From NCBI RefSeq assembly GCF_032854445.1, contig NC_088296.1, positions 21,257,853 to 21,321,852 of the forward strand: a stretch of 64,000 bases of DNA, in the 5' to 3' direction. Below the pieces are notes generated by a model. It had not been told where the DNA came from. It saw nothing but the letters and a program-made list of their open reading frames with translations, and searched no databases. Positions within the stretch are counted from its first letter, which is position 1; each line of letters starts with the position of its first letter. Below, piece by piece: positions 22,701 to 32,900 of this stretch. The translations under genes were made by a program, and so were the position numbers. Source of the stretch: Liolophura sinensis. Lineage: Eukaryota > Mollusca > Polyplacophora > Chitonida > Chitonidae.

Positions 22701-25568
22701 TGATTAGTGTTTACGCCTAACTCAAGTATCTTCACACATAAATGTTTCATTTGTTTGTGTGATTAGTGTGTACGCCGCACTCAAGTACACGTATATTAAC
22801 ACACATGTTTCATTTGTTTGTGTGATTAGTGTTCACGCCTAACTCAAGTATCTTCACACATAAATGTTTCATTTGTTTGTGTGATTAGTGTTTACGCCGC
22901 ACTCAAGTACATGTATATTAATACACATATATGTTTCATTTGTTTGTGTGATTAGTGTTCACGCCTAACTCAAGTATCTTCACAGATATGTTTCATTTTT
23001 TTGTGTGATTAGTGTTTACGCCGCATTCAAGTACACGTATATTAACACACATATGTTTCATTTGTTTTGTGATTAGTGTTTACGCCGCACAATAGTATAT
23101 TCACACATATATGTTTCATTTGTTTATGTGATTAGTGTTTACGCCGCATTCAAGTATATTCACACATATATGTTTATCTTAAAACAGGTTATCGTTTTAA
23201 CAGCGTTAATTTGTCTGTTTAATTCTCATCACTGCTAGACCTTAGAAAGAGCACAAATCCTTTACCTATTGTGGTGATTTGAGTGTGGATTTTTAAACGA
23301 TTTCTCCCCATTTTAAGACAGGACACAGATGTGCAGTATTTGTTATTGTCATGCGCACACGTTTCTCAGCTTATGACCTCACATTGGTCACGTGTTCTTT
23401 TGTATAGTTATGGGGCAATGGTAAGGTTAGTGGGTAGATGAAGACCGCGTGCATATACATGGCATATGTTTACAAATGCTTGATTCTAATAATACAGGTG
23501 CTGTCATGGAGAATTTCGCATCACGTCTGCATGTATTCTAATAATAACTAAGGCTTTGGACCCCTTTGTCAGAATCAGAAATATCACTTTCATAAATGAT
23601 AGAAGTTTTTTACCGCGAGGGTTATCAGCTGGAAACTGAATTCATAATGACGTGTTGTATACAGAATGCATTGCATTTAGTATTGTACACAGTACCCTGA
23701 TACAGGTATATGTGAAGAATGGGTATAGAGCTGAACGCTGTAGTACGTGTAAGATAAACATCCTTAAGTACAGCATAACAGACCAACGAAACCCAATAAA
23801 TGAATGCCATATTACCTCTTGCAGCAGCCAGTAATGATTCAAATCCTAAACCAAAGTATACCAACGATGATGTAGACGGAGCGCCTAGGCCAGGGTGTCG
23901 TGTATTCCCTGGGTCAACCACTGCAAAGTCGACAACGTCAACAACTACAGAACCAGCCACAAGCCCCATACAATTAACAACAAATGAAATAGCCAGAACA
24001 ACGACAGAGTCGTCAATATCAGAACAGGAAGAAAGAGACGTATCAACAAACACGAGAGAAACAGTTACATTAACACCAAAATCAACAACTTCAGAACCAG
24101 TTGCAAGAGAAATAACGTCAACAAGTAGCGAAAAAGCTACTACAAGAACAGCAAAAGGCAGGAATAAAGTAACACCAACAACATCAATGGTCACTGGAAA
24201 CACAGGTAATTTATTCAGCTGGGCAAACATGTCAATACAGATGTCACGCGATCCCATAACGACGTCCAAAGACTCAACGGCAGCCGGAAAAGATACAAGA
24301 ACGACGACGAGGACGATGCACTGGAGGTTAACAGAGCGTGGAATTACACCATCGACATCATCCGGATCCAAAGAACAACCACCAGATAACACATCTCCTC
24401 GTGAAACAACAACAACAGATATGACAAGGATTTCAGGCACAATTGATTTCCATGCTAGTGAGACGTCTTCTACTGAAGCAGTCCGCCCTAAATCAACAAT
24501 AAACACAGATGGTTCCAAAACGACGGCGCTAGGCCAGACACAGCCAAGTACAATCACTCCAGACACCACACCCAGAGCGGAGAGACTCAGTTCGAGCTAT
24601 ATGACGCCTTCCTTAACAAATGTACCCGACGCCTCAGGTAAGATTTCTATTCACCTGGAGGACAACAGAGAAACTTGACATTTATGATGTTGACATAGAC
24701 CGGTCAAAACCGTTGGACGTGAGTTGGACGTGAGATGCCAGTGCTCTCTGTACGGTTTCCTCCTACCCTCTGAACTATGCCGTAAAACACCCATCACATA
24801 TATAAATTTCGATTTATTTTCTCCAGAAAACTATAATCTATCAAGACCGTTTCTTGTTAGCACACACATGTAGGAGCTGTGTATGCTCATTGCTGATGCC
24901 GAATATACGGACAAACTGACAATACAGAAGGCCTAGTGGTTAGCCTTTTAGAACAGAACAATGCCCACGGAGCCTCCCACCAATTCTGACCTTGTGAGAC
25001 CATGCTGACTTCCTCTCCGGTAGTACGTGTTTAATTTTGCCAGCATCCTTCGGATGGCCATGTGTTTCACCCGGGATATGCCGGGTTTGCTCACCCAAAA
25101 TGTTCGCTGGCGTCGTGTAAGTAAAATATTCTTGAGTACGACGTAAAATACCAATGGATTAAGTCAATAACTTAATAGAATTTATAAAACACATGTAAAA
25201 CAAGCAAGATATCCATTCATTCTTCTGGTAAATTTGTATATTTTTTTTCTTCAGGAGACCAGGGGATCTGTTGGTGCTCATGCAGAACGCACCCAAATCT
25301 GACAGACCTTGAAAAGCAAGAACTGATGAAAGTGATCATTTCCAACCTTACAATAGACTTCTCGACACTCTCTGCGAGGAAACGGAAGCTGAAAAGCGCC
25401 AATGATTGGAGACCTTCCGTGGTAACAGTTGGAGGTGTGGGTATGGCTGTACTCGTGGCTGTCTTTGGAGCAATTTTTCTGCTGGATTTCGCAACGCTTG
25501 GGCGTGATCTTGGGCGCTTTTGGAAAACAAGACTTATAAATACGGATGGAATTCCGGTGGAGAAATAA
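13780..25568 (+). CDS. gene A: CTLD / PAN-like / mucin-stalk type I membrane protein, 615 aa, 7 exons
   Basis: Exons: 13780-13785 (putative), 14714-14765, 16286-16466, 18301-18527, 18955-19209, 23825-24637, 25255-25568. Intron phases are 0,1,2,1,1,1, all GT-AG. Joined, they give 1848 nt with one terminal stop. Domains: signal peptide 1-19, CTLD about 28-155, PAN/Apple-like domain 156-240, Ser/Thr-rich stalk 241-511, cysteine cluster 517-521, conserved juxtamembrane block 543-566, transmembrane helix about 567-588, cytosolic tail 589-615. A cell-surface receptor or adhesion molecule is likely by architecture; the ligand is unknown. The CTLD lacks EPN, QPD and WND motifs, so calcium-dependent sugar binding is doubtful. 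If the first exon is wrong, translation can start at 14714 (613 aa). First of three tandem paralogues. Confidence 0.85.
14714..14765 (+). CDS. gene A exon 2: signal peptide
   Basis: Encodes MIPLTLGMCLVALLLCT, a short N-region and a strong hydrophobic core. It ends in phase 1 at CACAG|GTAAGTAAC. Copies B and C have an equivalent hydrophobic exon ending in phase 1 with a single G. Confidence 0.85.
14770..15440 (+). repeat. 41-bp minisatellite carrying donor-like motifs, gene A intron 2
   Basis: About 16 diverged units with the core TTCCACAAGTAAGTAACGAC followed by a CTGTTTCTACATT-type segment. Three successive cores at about 15245, 15286 and 15327 are exactly 41 bp apart. The array starts right after the exon 2 donor, whose sequence (CACAGGTAAGTAACCTGT) matches the unit core. 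Confidence 0.85.
15652..15718 (-). mobile_element. SINE type 1, tRNA-like head fragment
   Basis: The minus strand reads a tRNA-related head (GGCCTCCTTGGCTCAGTTGC) through GCGCAGCGTAATGACCCAGG, the 5' end of the type 1 family. Confidence 0.7.
16005..16180 (-). mobile_element. SINE type 1, diverged copy
   Basis: Retains a degenerate body (AACCGGACAGGTCCGGGGGA, ACCATTTGCAG) and the B-box area (GAATTTGAACTTGTAGCGAT on the plus strand). Confidence 0.55.
16286..16466 (+). CDS. gene A exon 3: CTLD first half
   Basis: Acceptor TTTCTTTACAG, donor GTGAGT, phases 1 to 2. Encodes the opening CTLD strand and helix with WNHAQELC (residues 42-49), the shared W-N-H-A-x-E-x-C signature holding the first CTLD cysteine, followed by GGTLVTVNSPD. 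Confidence 0.9.
16623..16849 (+). mobile_element. SINE type 1 copy with target duplication
   Basis: Plus-oriented copy from the tRNA-like head (GCTAGCGCAGCGTAACGACC) to the tail AAAACACCAATCAAAA. It is flanked by 12-bp repeats AAATCCTTTGTG at 16611-16622 and 16850-16861. The first part of the A-box region is missing. Confidence 0.85.
18301..18527 (+). CDS. gene A exon 4: CTLD second half
   Basis: Phases 2 to 1. Starts with FWTGLH, the counterpart of the CTLD WIGL core motif. It has YAWAD, SSWAPW, then three cysteines at ERC, NWETKKC and PVCQK, matching conserved CTLD cysteines 2-4. An extra Cys sits at WADC. The usual WND site reads WET. Confidence 0.9.
18700..18830 (-). mobile_element. SINE type 1 fragment
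   Basis: Tail and body only (GAGGGAAACCGGGCAAAGTC, CACCCGCAGGCTGCTG), in intron 4 of gene A. Confidence 0.6.
18955..19209 (+). CDS. gene A exon 5: PAN/Apple-like domain
   Basis: Phases 1 to 1, so the domain is a shuffleable cassette. The 85-residue segment has seven Cys in the pattern CEF...SKCQDLC...EECLACTF...VCRLY...LYLKFCFKG. The C-x-F start, the CxxxC helix and the closing C pattern resemble PAN/Apple folds; family membership is by pattern only. Confidence 0.8.
19905..23180. repeat. about 3.3-kb minisatellite of alternating 60- and 66-bp units, gene A intron 5
   Basis: Two related monomers recur: one with TTCACGCCTAACTCAAGTAT and one with TTTACGCCGCACTCAAGTAC followed by ATGTATATTAACACACATA. 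Both close with ATGTTTCATTTGTTTGTGTG. Over long stretches they alternate, giving a dimer of about 125 bp; elsewhere one type repeats. The core resembles the reverse-complement tail of SINE type 1 (see findings). Confidence 0.95.
23825..24637 (+). CDS. gene A exon 6: Ser/Thr-rich mucin-like stalk
   Basis: A single 813-bp exon, phases 1 to 1. After a short lead with a lone cysteine (RPGCRVFPG) come about 240 residues dominated by Thr, Ser, Glu and Lys (for example KSTTSTTTEPATS), with N-glycosylation sequons such as NMS and NTS. Dense O-glycosylation and an extended conformation are expected. The long minus-strand frame at 23625-24569 is its antisense shadow. Confidence 0.85.
24700..24805 (+). 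mobile_element. SINE type 1, degenerate 3' part
   Basis: CGGTTTCCTCCTACCCTC and GCCGTAAAACACCCATCA match the 3' half of the family; the rest is eroded. Confidence 0.45.
24930..25158 (+). mobile_element. SINE type 1, diverged full-length copy
   Basis: Runs from GGCCTAGTGGTTAGCC (A-box region) through the body to TTCTTGAGTACGACGTAAAA. It lies about 95 bp before the last exon of gene A. Confidence 0.7.
25255..25568 (+). CDS. gene A exon 7: Cys cluster, juxtamembrane block, TM helix, tail
   Basis: Strong acceptor (T-tract then TTCAG), stop TAA at 25566-25568. Encodes ICWCSCR, a helical linker, the block SARKRKLKSANDWRPS, a helix starting VVTVGGVGMAVLVAVFGAIF, and the tail DFATLGRDLGRF. See the finding on the shared C-terminal module. 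Confidence 0.9.
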
Positions 25569-25914
25569 TTTGTTTATTTGTCCGATATTTTAATATAGCC
25601 CACCTTTATTGCAGCCGTCAGTTGTATTTGCATGTAGATACATGTACATGTACTGCGTCTATTTTTCTGGCCACATTGTGAAGATTTTCCACAAGTTTTT
25701 GGTGGCAGGAACTTTTAATTCTACACTCCTTGAACTGGTAGATTTCTTTAGATTTGCAGGAGCTTTTTACTTGTAAGCATACAGAAGATAGAGCCAAATC
25801 GAGTCCTTGCCTTAAGTGGTGTTATTTAAGACCCGTGACATTAATTGGACATGCCATGTTATTTCTCGTGCTGTTTGCCGTTTTCTGTGTTGGTAGTAAT
25901 TCCGCAAAATTACT

Positions 25915-26247
25915 GGACCGGCCCCGATGACTCAACTGATCTACTTTGGGGGCAGTAGATCCAGGCTTAATGTCATGTCGGGCCTCACCTAAGACCTTAT
26001 TGGCTTCGCATTTAGCATTAAGGGGTTAATGCTACCACTGGTTGGCCTGTACCAGTATAATGATACCCGAGGGTGGAGGGGCTTACCTTCGGTAAGGCAT
26101 CTCAATGAGACCGAACTAGATAAAGGAGGGCTGCAGATCCATTCTGCCACAAGTAGGCACATTACATGCACTCCAATGACTCCTGCGTCATCACATGACT
26201 GAACATTTGTTAAGTACGACGTTAAACCCCAAGTACTCACTCACAAA
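25915..26247 (+). mobile_element. SINE type 2, near full-length copy
   Basis: Starts with the degenerate tRNA-like head (GGCCCCGATGACTCAACTGA), has GTACCAGTATAATGATACCC in the body, and ends with GTTAAACCCCAAGTACTCAC and a TCAC repeat. Confidence 0.8.
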
Positions 26248-27101
26248 ACAACGGGAAGAGGAGCTCAGTCATCTGAAGTGTCATATATACATATACATGT
26301 ACCATATGGATCGGTTTTACCGTAGGGATGGACATTTGCTGTATTCCAATGAACATAAGCACTGAATCTAGCATTCGACATCGCGTGAAACTTAAACTAC
26401 AAAACCTGTGATTTTGCCCCTAATGATAGGGGAGATAAATGCGGTGTAGCTTGTTAAGCGTCGCTACACGTGTTGCACATGCAATTGTTGACATGAGTAG
26501 TCCCCCTTGTCTGTCATTCCGTGTGTCGTCTGCTTTGGTGACTTTGAGGAAATGTCCAAAGCACTTTGAATAACAAAACACTTTATACATTTTAATCTTG
26601 CTGTTAAAGCAAATTTGCCTATATATTTATGTTGTCCGTCTGTTTAATATTAGCTGGGCATCAACAGAATTGTGTAAGAAGTTTACTGTGTTTGCTTAAA
26701 TTCCCTTGTATATCTGCATTATTCATTATACATAAAATGCAAAGTAAATCAAAACGGTGTCACATCGAAGGTAATGATGTGTCGATCGGTATAATAATAC
26801 AGGTATTGCATGCTGAAGAATAGAAAAACGTGTTTTCTCGGCTGTGGACACAAAGGTCCAAGTGAACAATGAGAGCAAGATGATTTACAAATGTTCTATC
26901 CAAGCCTTAAGACATAAAAATGGACCTTTTTTGCAATTACTCAATATAGTTTGAAAACAACAATTTAATTTCTTAAATATCATGATAATTGCATGCTGTC
27001 TGCAATTCATACCAAACCGCATAGCCTATAAAATAATTAAAGAAGTTTCACCGCCTTCCCACCTCTTGATATACACCGATATGATTTCAACGATATGATT
27101 C

Positions 27102-27102
<1 letters not shown>

Positions 27103-27189
<87 letters not shown>
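27103..27189. repeat. compound (TA)n-(GA)n microsatellite
   Basis: About 24 bp of TA repeats pass directly into about 60 bp of pure GA repeats. Confidence 0.98.
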
Positions 27190-27190
<1 letters not shown>

Positions 27191-27782
27191 TATAAGAAGT
27201 ATAGTGTCTAGGCCCCATGTGGGAAATTGTGGCTCCTAACTTACCACGTTTCAGTTAAAGCAATAGTTGACAAGGTTTCCCAGTTAGAAAGTCTTTCTTG
27301 TCTGTTTGTTGGGTCATAACAGCCGAGTGAAGAGATATGTCGCCGTGACACATGCGAACGCACTTTGTTGCGACGGCTTTGTAAGTAGGTCACCAATTGA
27401 GTCGCGTCGTTTTTTCACACGCACAGGCAGTTACATACATGGCCCGATGCTTCTGGGCCAGTTTTCACAAAGAAATTGTAGCAACTATCGATTAAAGACC
27501 CTGCTGGTTAGTTTACACACGAAGGTAAAAATAAAATACGCCAATTACACAAGCGAATTGTGACAGGACTGAAATATTCTGAAGTTACAATGTACAATCG
27601 CTATCGTGTGTCGAATTTGAGTAGTACAAAAACTCGGTGGCCTGTGTGAATGGACAATGTACGGGTCAATAATTTTTCTGGCCTTCATTTTCAAAAGAGT
27701 TCTACATCATGATCATTCAGCAGCTAGCTACAATATGTGAAAAAAAATGTTTGTAACATCTTTTTAAGGCAATTACATTGCA

Positions 27783-27915
27783 TACCAAGAATATTTCACT
27801 TATTCGACGGCGTCTAGCATTATGGTGGGAGGAAACCGGGCAGAGACCGGGGGAAATCCACGACCATCCGCAGGATGCTGGAAGACCTTCTCACGCAAAG
27901 CCGGAGAGGATGCCA
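27783..27915 (-). mobile_element. SINE type 1, partial copy
   Basis: Body sequence (GGTGGGAGGAAACCGGGCAG, ACGACCATCCGCAGGATGCT) in reverse orientation. Confidence 0.75.
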
Positions 27916-29896
27916 GCTAAGAGAGCAAGTAAGATAACGACAAAAACATCTAGGCGTGTATCTCTTTTATACGACGTTGAAAATCTGACAATGTTTTACA
28001 GGATTTCACATGTTGGTAGGACTCCAAGAACTCCATCTATATCCGAGGTTTGGCTGCGGTTTTAAGTTATTACCTTTGCTTAAAAGAAAAGAACGCATTT
28101 ATATAACCTTAAATGAAGGAACGAAGGGAACATGACATGTGCAGTGACGTCGTGCTTTCAGAAACACAGGGCAAAACGCTCGAGAAAACAGAGGGAGCGT
28201 TGGTTGAAGTACAAATATCAGTTCAAGTAAAATTGTCTATTATTCTCTTCCCTGTATTAAATTCATTGTACCAGCCTGTTGCGTAGCTGTACGGTCTGAT
28301 ATTTCGTCTTGTAACATAAATATTTTCGGTGAAATATCAGGCCTTATACCCACGCAAAACTTATATTGTACGACGATGTATACCGTATTCGGATATTTTT
28401 GTATTGGTTGATATCAAACGGGCATGTGTGAAATTTGGATTGTTGATGTTACATAAGTAAATAAATAGAACCGGAATATGCAGGCTAACACTGCGGACAG
28501 AATCTTTCTGAGGTGAAGTCCTTTTTACACTACATGACCTTATTTGGCTAGTTGTTCATAAAATGTGTAGTGTTTGATCATAACGCTCTCGAACTTGTGG
28601 GAAAATGTAAACTTAAAATAATAAACAGTATGTTTAGATACACGCTATATGTCAGTGAGTTACAAGCAGCTCAGGAACGGGTGTTTGTTAAGTATATGTG
28701 TGACAGAAAACTGAAAATTGGGTTTTCATCCCATTATTCTTAATTTGATTCACTTGATTAACCATTGTCGGTTTAATCACATTGACTTCCGAAGTTTTAT
28801 CAATTTTATGCAGGCTCATTGATCGAGGCGACAATACATAGTTGAACAAAGCACACTAAGTATTTACAGTCGCTCTCTGTCATAGAAATTTCAATTTTAA
28901 GCCTTTTTATACTGCTTTTTACTGGAAAATTGGCAACAAAGCCCATCACGGCCTTTTTGCGTTATTACTGTATTAGGTTTTCGTTTATCTGTTGTGAATG
29001 AATGTGGCCAGTGTCATGATCTTAGTGGAATACTTGACAGTTACGCCTGAATCGGACAACTGAGATAGAATGCGTCGAACAAAATCGGCACGGAGTGCCG
29101 CGACCATCACCTGTCAATTTGTCATTGAAAAATAAACAAAGCTTGTCAAGTTATTCCGGCTAACATATATAAAAAATTTATGATTCTTTTTACACAAACA
29201 GATTTATTGATTTTTTGTGGCCATTTGGCGGCGGAATTTCATCAAATTCTAAGCAGGTCATATCTTAACTCCACGATGCAGATGCTTCAAACCAGCCGAA
29301 CCAAAACCTGGATAAAACCCGATTGTCTCCCTTCGTTATGACAATAATTTCCTAATGGCGGGTGCACGCGTTCCGTTATCTCGCCGAACAATGTGCGCTC
29401 CCGAGGTGGTATCGACGTTCAAAAAAATGTGTATGAAGGATTAAATATATTGGCTGACGGCAAAAATCGGTATAGAATACGAATAATATACATTCAATCC
29501 GTACAGTGTTTTGGATATGAAAATGTGAAAGCAACTATCCTGAGCTTGTGATAACTGTTGTGACGGAGATGTTAATATTGGTCTTCATCTAGCAGAGTGT
29601 TAAGGCTGTCTTTTTTGTTCTCTCTAATTTGACTTAGAGCCCAAAGAGGGAAAGCGGCGAGTAAAGAAAAATATGTAACACTTTCCGACAATCGTGTCAT
29701 CAACATGTAGAAAAGGTGTGCTATCGCCTTTGTTGTACATGTGCTGTTTCAGAATTATGACGTAGACCTGCAATTTGTCCATGGAAACATTTCAGCTGGA
29801 AATTACCGTAGACGCTTTTTCTCCTTAGAAGCGGCCAAACACCGCAAAACAGCAAACGGACAGTCTAGTTTTTATTTCCCACGATTTTAACAGTTG

Positions 29897-29957
29897 ATGT
29901 TACCGAGCTTCGCGAGAATGGTTTTTAAAGGCTTAGCGTCGGTTTTGCTATTAAACG
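29897..29957 (+). CDS. gene B exon 1: signal peptide
   Basis: Frame MLPSFARMVFKGLASVLLLN, ending in phase 1 at AAACG|GTGAGT. Met8 (29918) gives a more typical signal start, MVFKGLASVLLLN. An acceptor-like TTTTAACAG just upstream (29885-29893) would allow an earlier non-coding exon. Confidence 0.7.
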
Positions 29958-32900
29958 GTGAGTTTTGTCGTGTTTGTTAAATGGTTGATGTTTTCACGTA
30001 ATTAGCGTTTGTGTGTTTTTGTTGCCTGCTTGCTTGGTTTGCCATTTGTTTGTCTGCTTGGTTGATTGAGAATTACTTTGACTATGGTAAAGTTTCCTCA
30101 GTCATGTCCTAAGCGTATTTCCATGCAGCGGTTGTGTGATTCGGGTAAACCTTAGAACAGAGGGATTCGTAAGCAGATATAACAACGAAGGGAAACTGCT
30201 TCTTTTCAACAGTTTGTTTTCAGTTTTATATATTATATTACCTGGAGGGGAACAAGTTTCTTAACAAGCAAGTTATTATCAACGCTATATTATGTTCGTT
30301 CCAAATGCAGCATTATACGATACTTTGGACACGGTCACCTATAGAGACACTGGCTGTGTATGTTCACTAAACATTCGCGACATTTTGCTCATCTCATTAT
30401 CTCGGCTTGTTTTATCTAAGTTTCCTTTAAAAGAGAATCAATTCAGTGACACGAATGAATGACTATAGCACCATTCATACAATAATTCAGCTATATCGGA
30501 CTGATCCAGAGCATTTATTTGACTTTTTTTCTTGTCACACTCAACATTCTTCACTTATAAGATGACCGTCATTATCTCTTGAGCTAAGGAAATCTGGAGT
30601 AAACCACCGGCCCTTGGCAAGTTCCTGAAGACTGGATGTATACTTTTTGTTTGTTAAATTAGAGCCCATGCCACACTAACGAATTCAATGTGTGTTACAA
30701 GGTGTGATGGTTGAGGGAAATGCCGACGAATTTGTTGCAAATTTGTTGTCACTCGTAACAAGAACGAAAATAATAATTGTGGGCAAATGGGCGCAAAACA
30801 ACGACTGTCGCGACAAACGTACGTGTTTGTATATAATGCTGCCTGAATGGAAGACCATTCTCAAGACACCATATATCATGCCACACCACATGACCAACAG
30901 CTGAATTCAAACAGCATCGGCTGTCCCTTCTCTAGATGAACACCCACTTCACTGTTTGCGAGGCCTTACGGACAGTAAGCGTAGTGTAGCGGTAGTCAAA
31001 CCTGTTCACAATGACCTAGGTGAGTGAGTGAGTGCTTTGGGTTTAACTTTCTTAAGAATTTTTCACTCATGTGACAACGAAGGAGTCCTTAGAGGGCATT
31101 TACGTGTAATGTGCCTACTTGTTACAGGACGGATTTTCTCCGATCTTTTATCTTGCTGCTTTACTGAAACGACTTACCTGAGACAAGTAAGCTGCCTCGC
31201 CCAAGCCATTATACTGATACGATTCAAGCAGTCGTTGCACTAATGCTGAACGTCAAGCGAGGAAGCTACCACTTCCTCTTTTAAAGTGTGGCCCGGCCCA
31301 GGATTGATCCTGAATTTACCGCTCCCGAAGCGGACGCTCCGATGACGTGTATTTTCGACTGGAAGCTATATATCGAGACAAGTAAACACATATCACAAAG
31401 TTGATCATAAAATACAGAAAATTCGTTGAATTTTGTGTGAGTTCTGAAAGATAAAATTCGCATACATAGATATTAACCAGACATCTTGGTTGGTTTGCCC
31501 TAACAGGGTACCATAAGGTCCAACCGTATACATTCACTGTATTTCACCAAATATTGAGCATTTTTCATGTGACACATTTTGCTTGATTTTTAATTGATTC
31601 ATTCACTTTATAGGGCCCGTTAACACGTTTTTTGTGAAGTTTTTGATCACAAAATCTTGTGCGTTGCCATCAAAAGAGCCATTTGAAAGCGTTTATGTGC
31701 TTCTCACAATGTATTTTTATATACCAAACTTTAGATGAAATACTTTACTTCGAGTCCTTGGAGAAATTGAGAAATTGGCAACGCCCCCACGAAGATGATC
31801 TTCTCCTCTAACCATAAGAGTGAAGGCCGTGAGTTTTCTCCCAGGCTCTGTCCGGTTTCATACCATCATGATCCTGGCTGCCGCCGTATAAGTGAAATAT
31901 CCTTTAGTGCTGGGTGAAATAAAATAATATAAAATATGAAATAAAATATACAAATAAATAAACAAAAAAATAAATAAATTAAAATTAAACTAAAAAAATG
32001 CATGCTCATTCCCCATCTCGTTTTCTTTCATCCCCATACCTTAATATGTTGTTTTCTGTTATACTCCTTTCTCAGTTATGATTCTCTTGGCTATGGGAGC
32101 TGGTACGCCGAATCGTCACTTGACGTTCTTTAGCAATAGAAGGGTAACGTGGAACCATGCTGTGGAGATTTGTGAAGCGACTGATTCCCAGTTGATCGCG
32201 TTTGACAGCGAAGATGTATACAGTGCGATAACAGATTTTTCCAATGGCATCTGGAAAGATACATGGTTGGTATATTTTCAGCCAGTATCTCTTGATTTAC
32301 TGTTTGGGTATGAGGCATCATTAATGTACATATAATCTGATGATACTAATGTTGATGTAATCAGGCTTCGTGCGCAAACAATGGACGTTTATCGTGAAGG
32401 GCGATGTATTGGTACGAGACAAACTTTCATCAGTCATCCGCTAACAGACATATGAGTGCCTTTTATTACCTTCTTTTCGTTAAGATCCTCCACAAACAGT
32501 GAAACCAAATAAATCCCGACTGGGATCGAACTCGCGATGTGCCAGCGGTTTGAAGTTAGCGCGTCCTACCACCGAGCCAAGAACCGCACTTCACGTACAA
32601 TATTCCCTAAAAATATATCTGATAATCAGAGGCTGACCGCGGTGTGTCGTCTACTTCCAAACCATCGGTCTGTCCACTCAAGCTCACCTGACTGGCTTCC
32701 AAAATATACTGTGTCTCCACTTGATCTGAGCTGGAAGGCTTCCAGAATATACAGTCTGTCCACTCGATCTCAGCTGACTGGCTTCCAGAATGTACGGTCT
32801 CTCCGCTTGATATGTGCTAAATGGCTTCCAAAATATACAATCTGTCCACTCAATGTGAGCTGGTTAACTTCCAGAATTTACAGTCTGACCTCTTGATCTG

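Larger units (their letters stand above)
25569..29896. other. intergenic region A-B
   Basis: 4.3 kb between the stop of gene A and the signal exon of gene B. It holds one SINE of each family and a TA/GA microsatellite. I found no AATAAA soon after the gene A stop and no coding exon. The frames at 27306-27563 and 27778-28065 lack domains or splice context, and the second lies partly in a SINE. Confidence 0.5.

Noticed and set aside
23625-24569. 314-codon open frame on the minus strand
   Set aside because: It is antisense to the Thr/Ser-rich exon of gene A. Codons for Thr and Ser read in reverse give Val/Gly/Asp-rich frames without stops. No domain or splice context.
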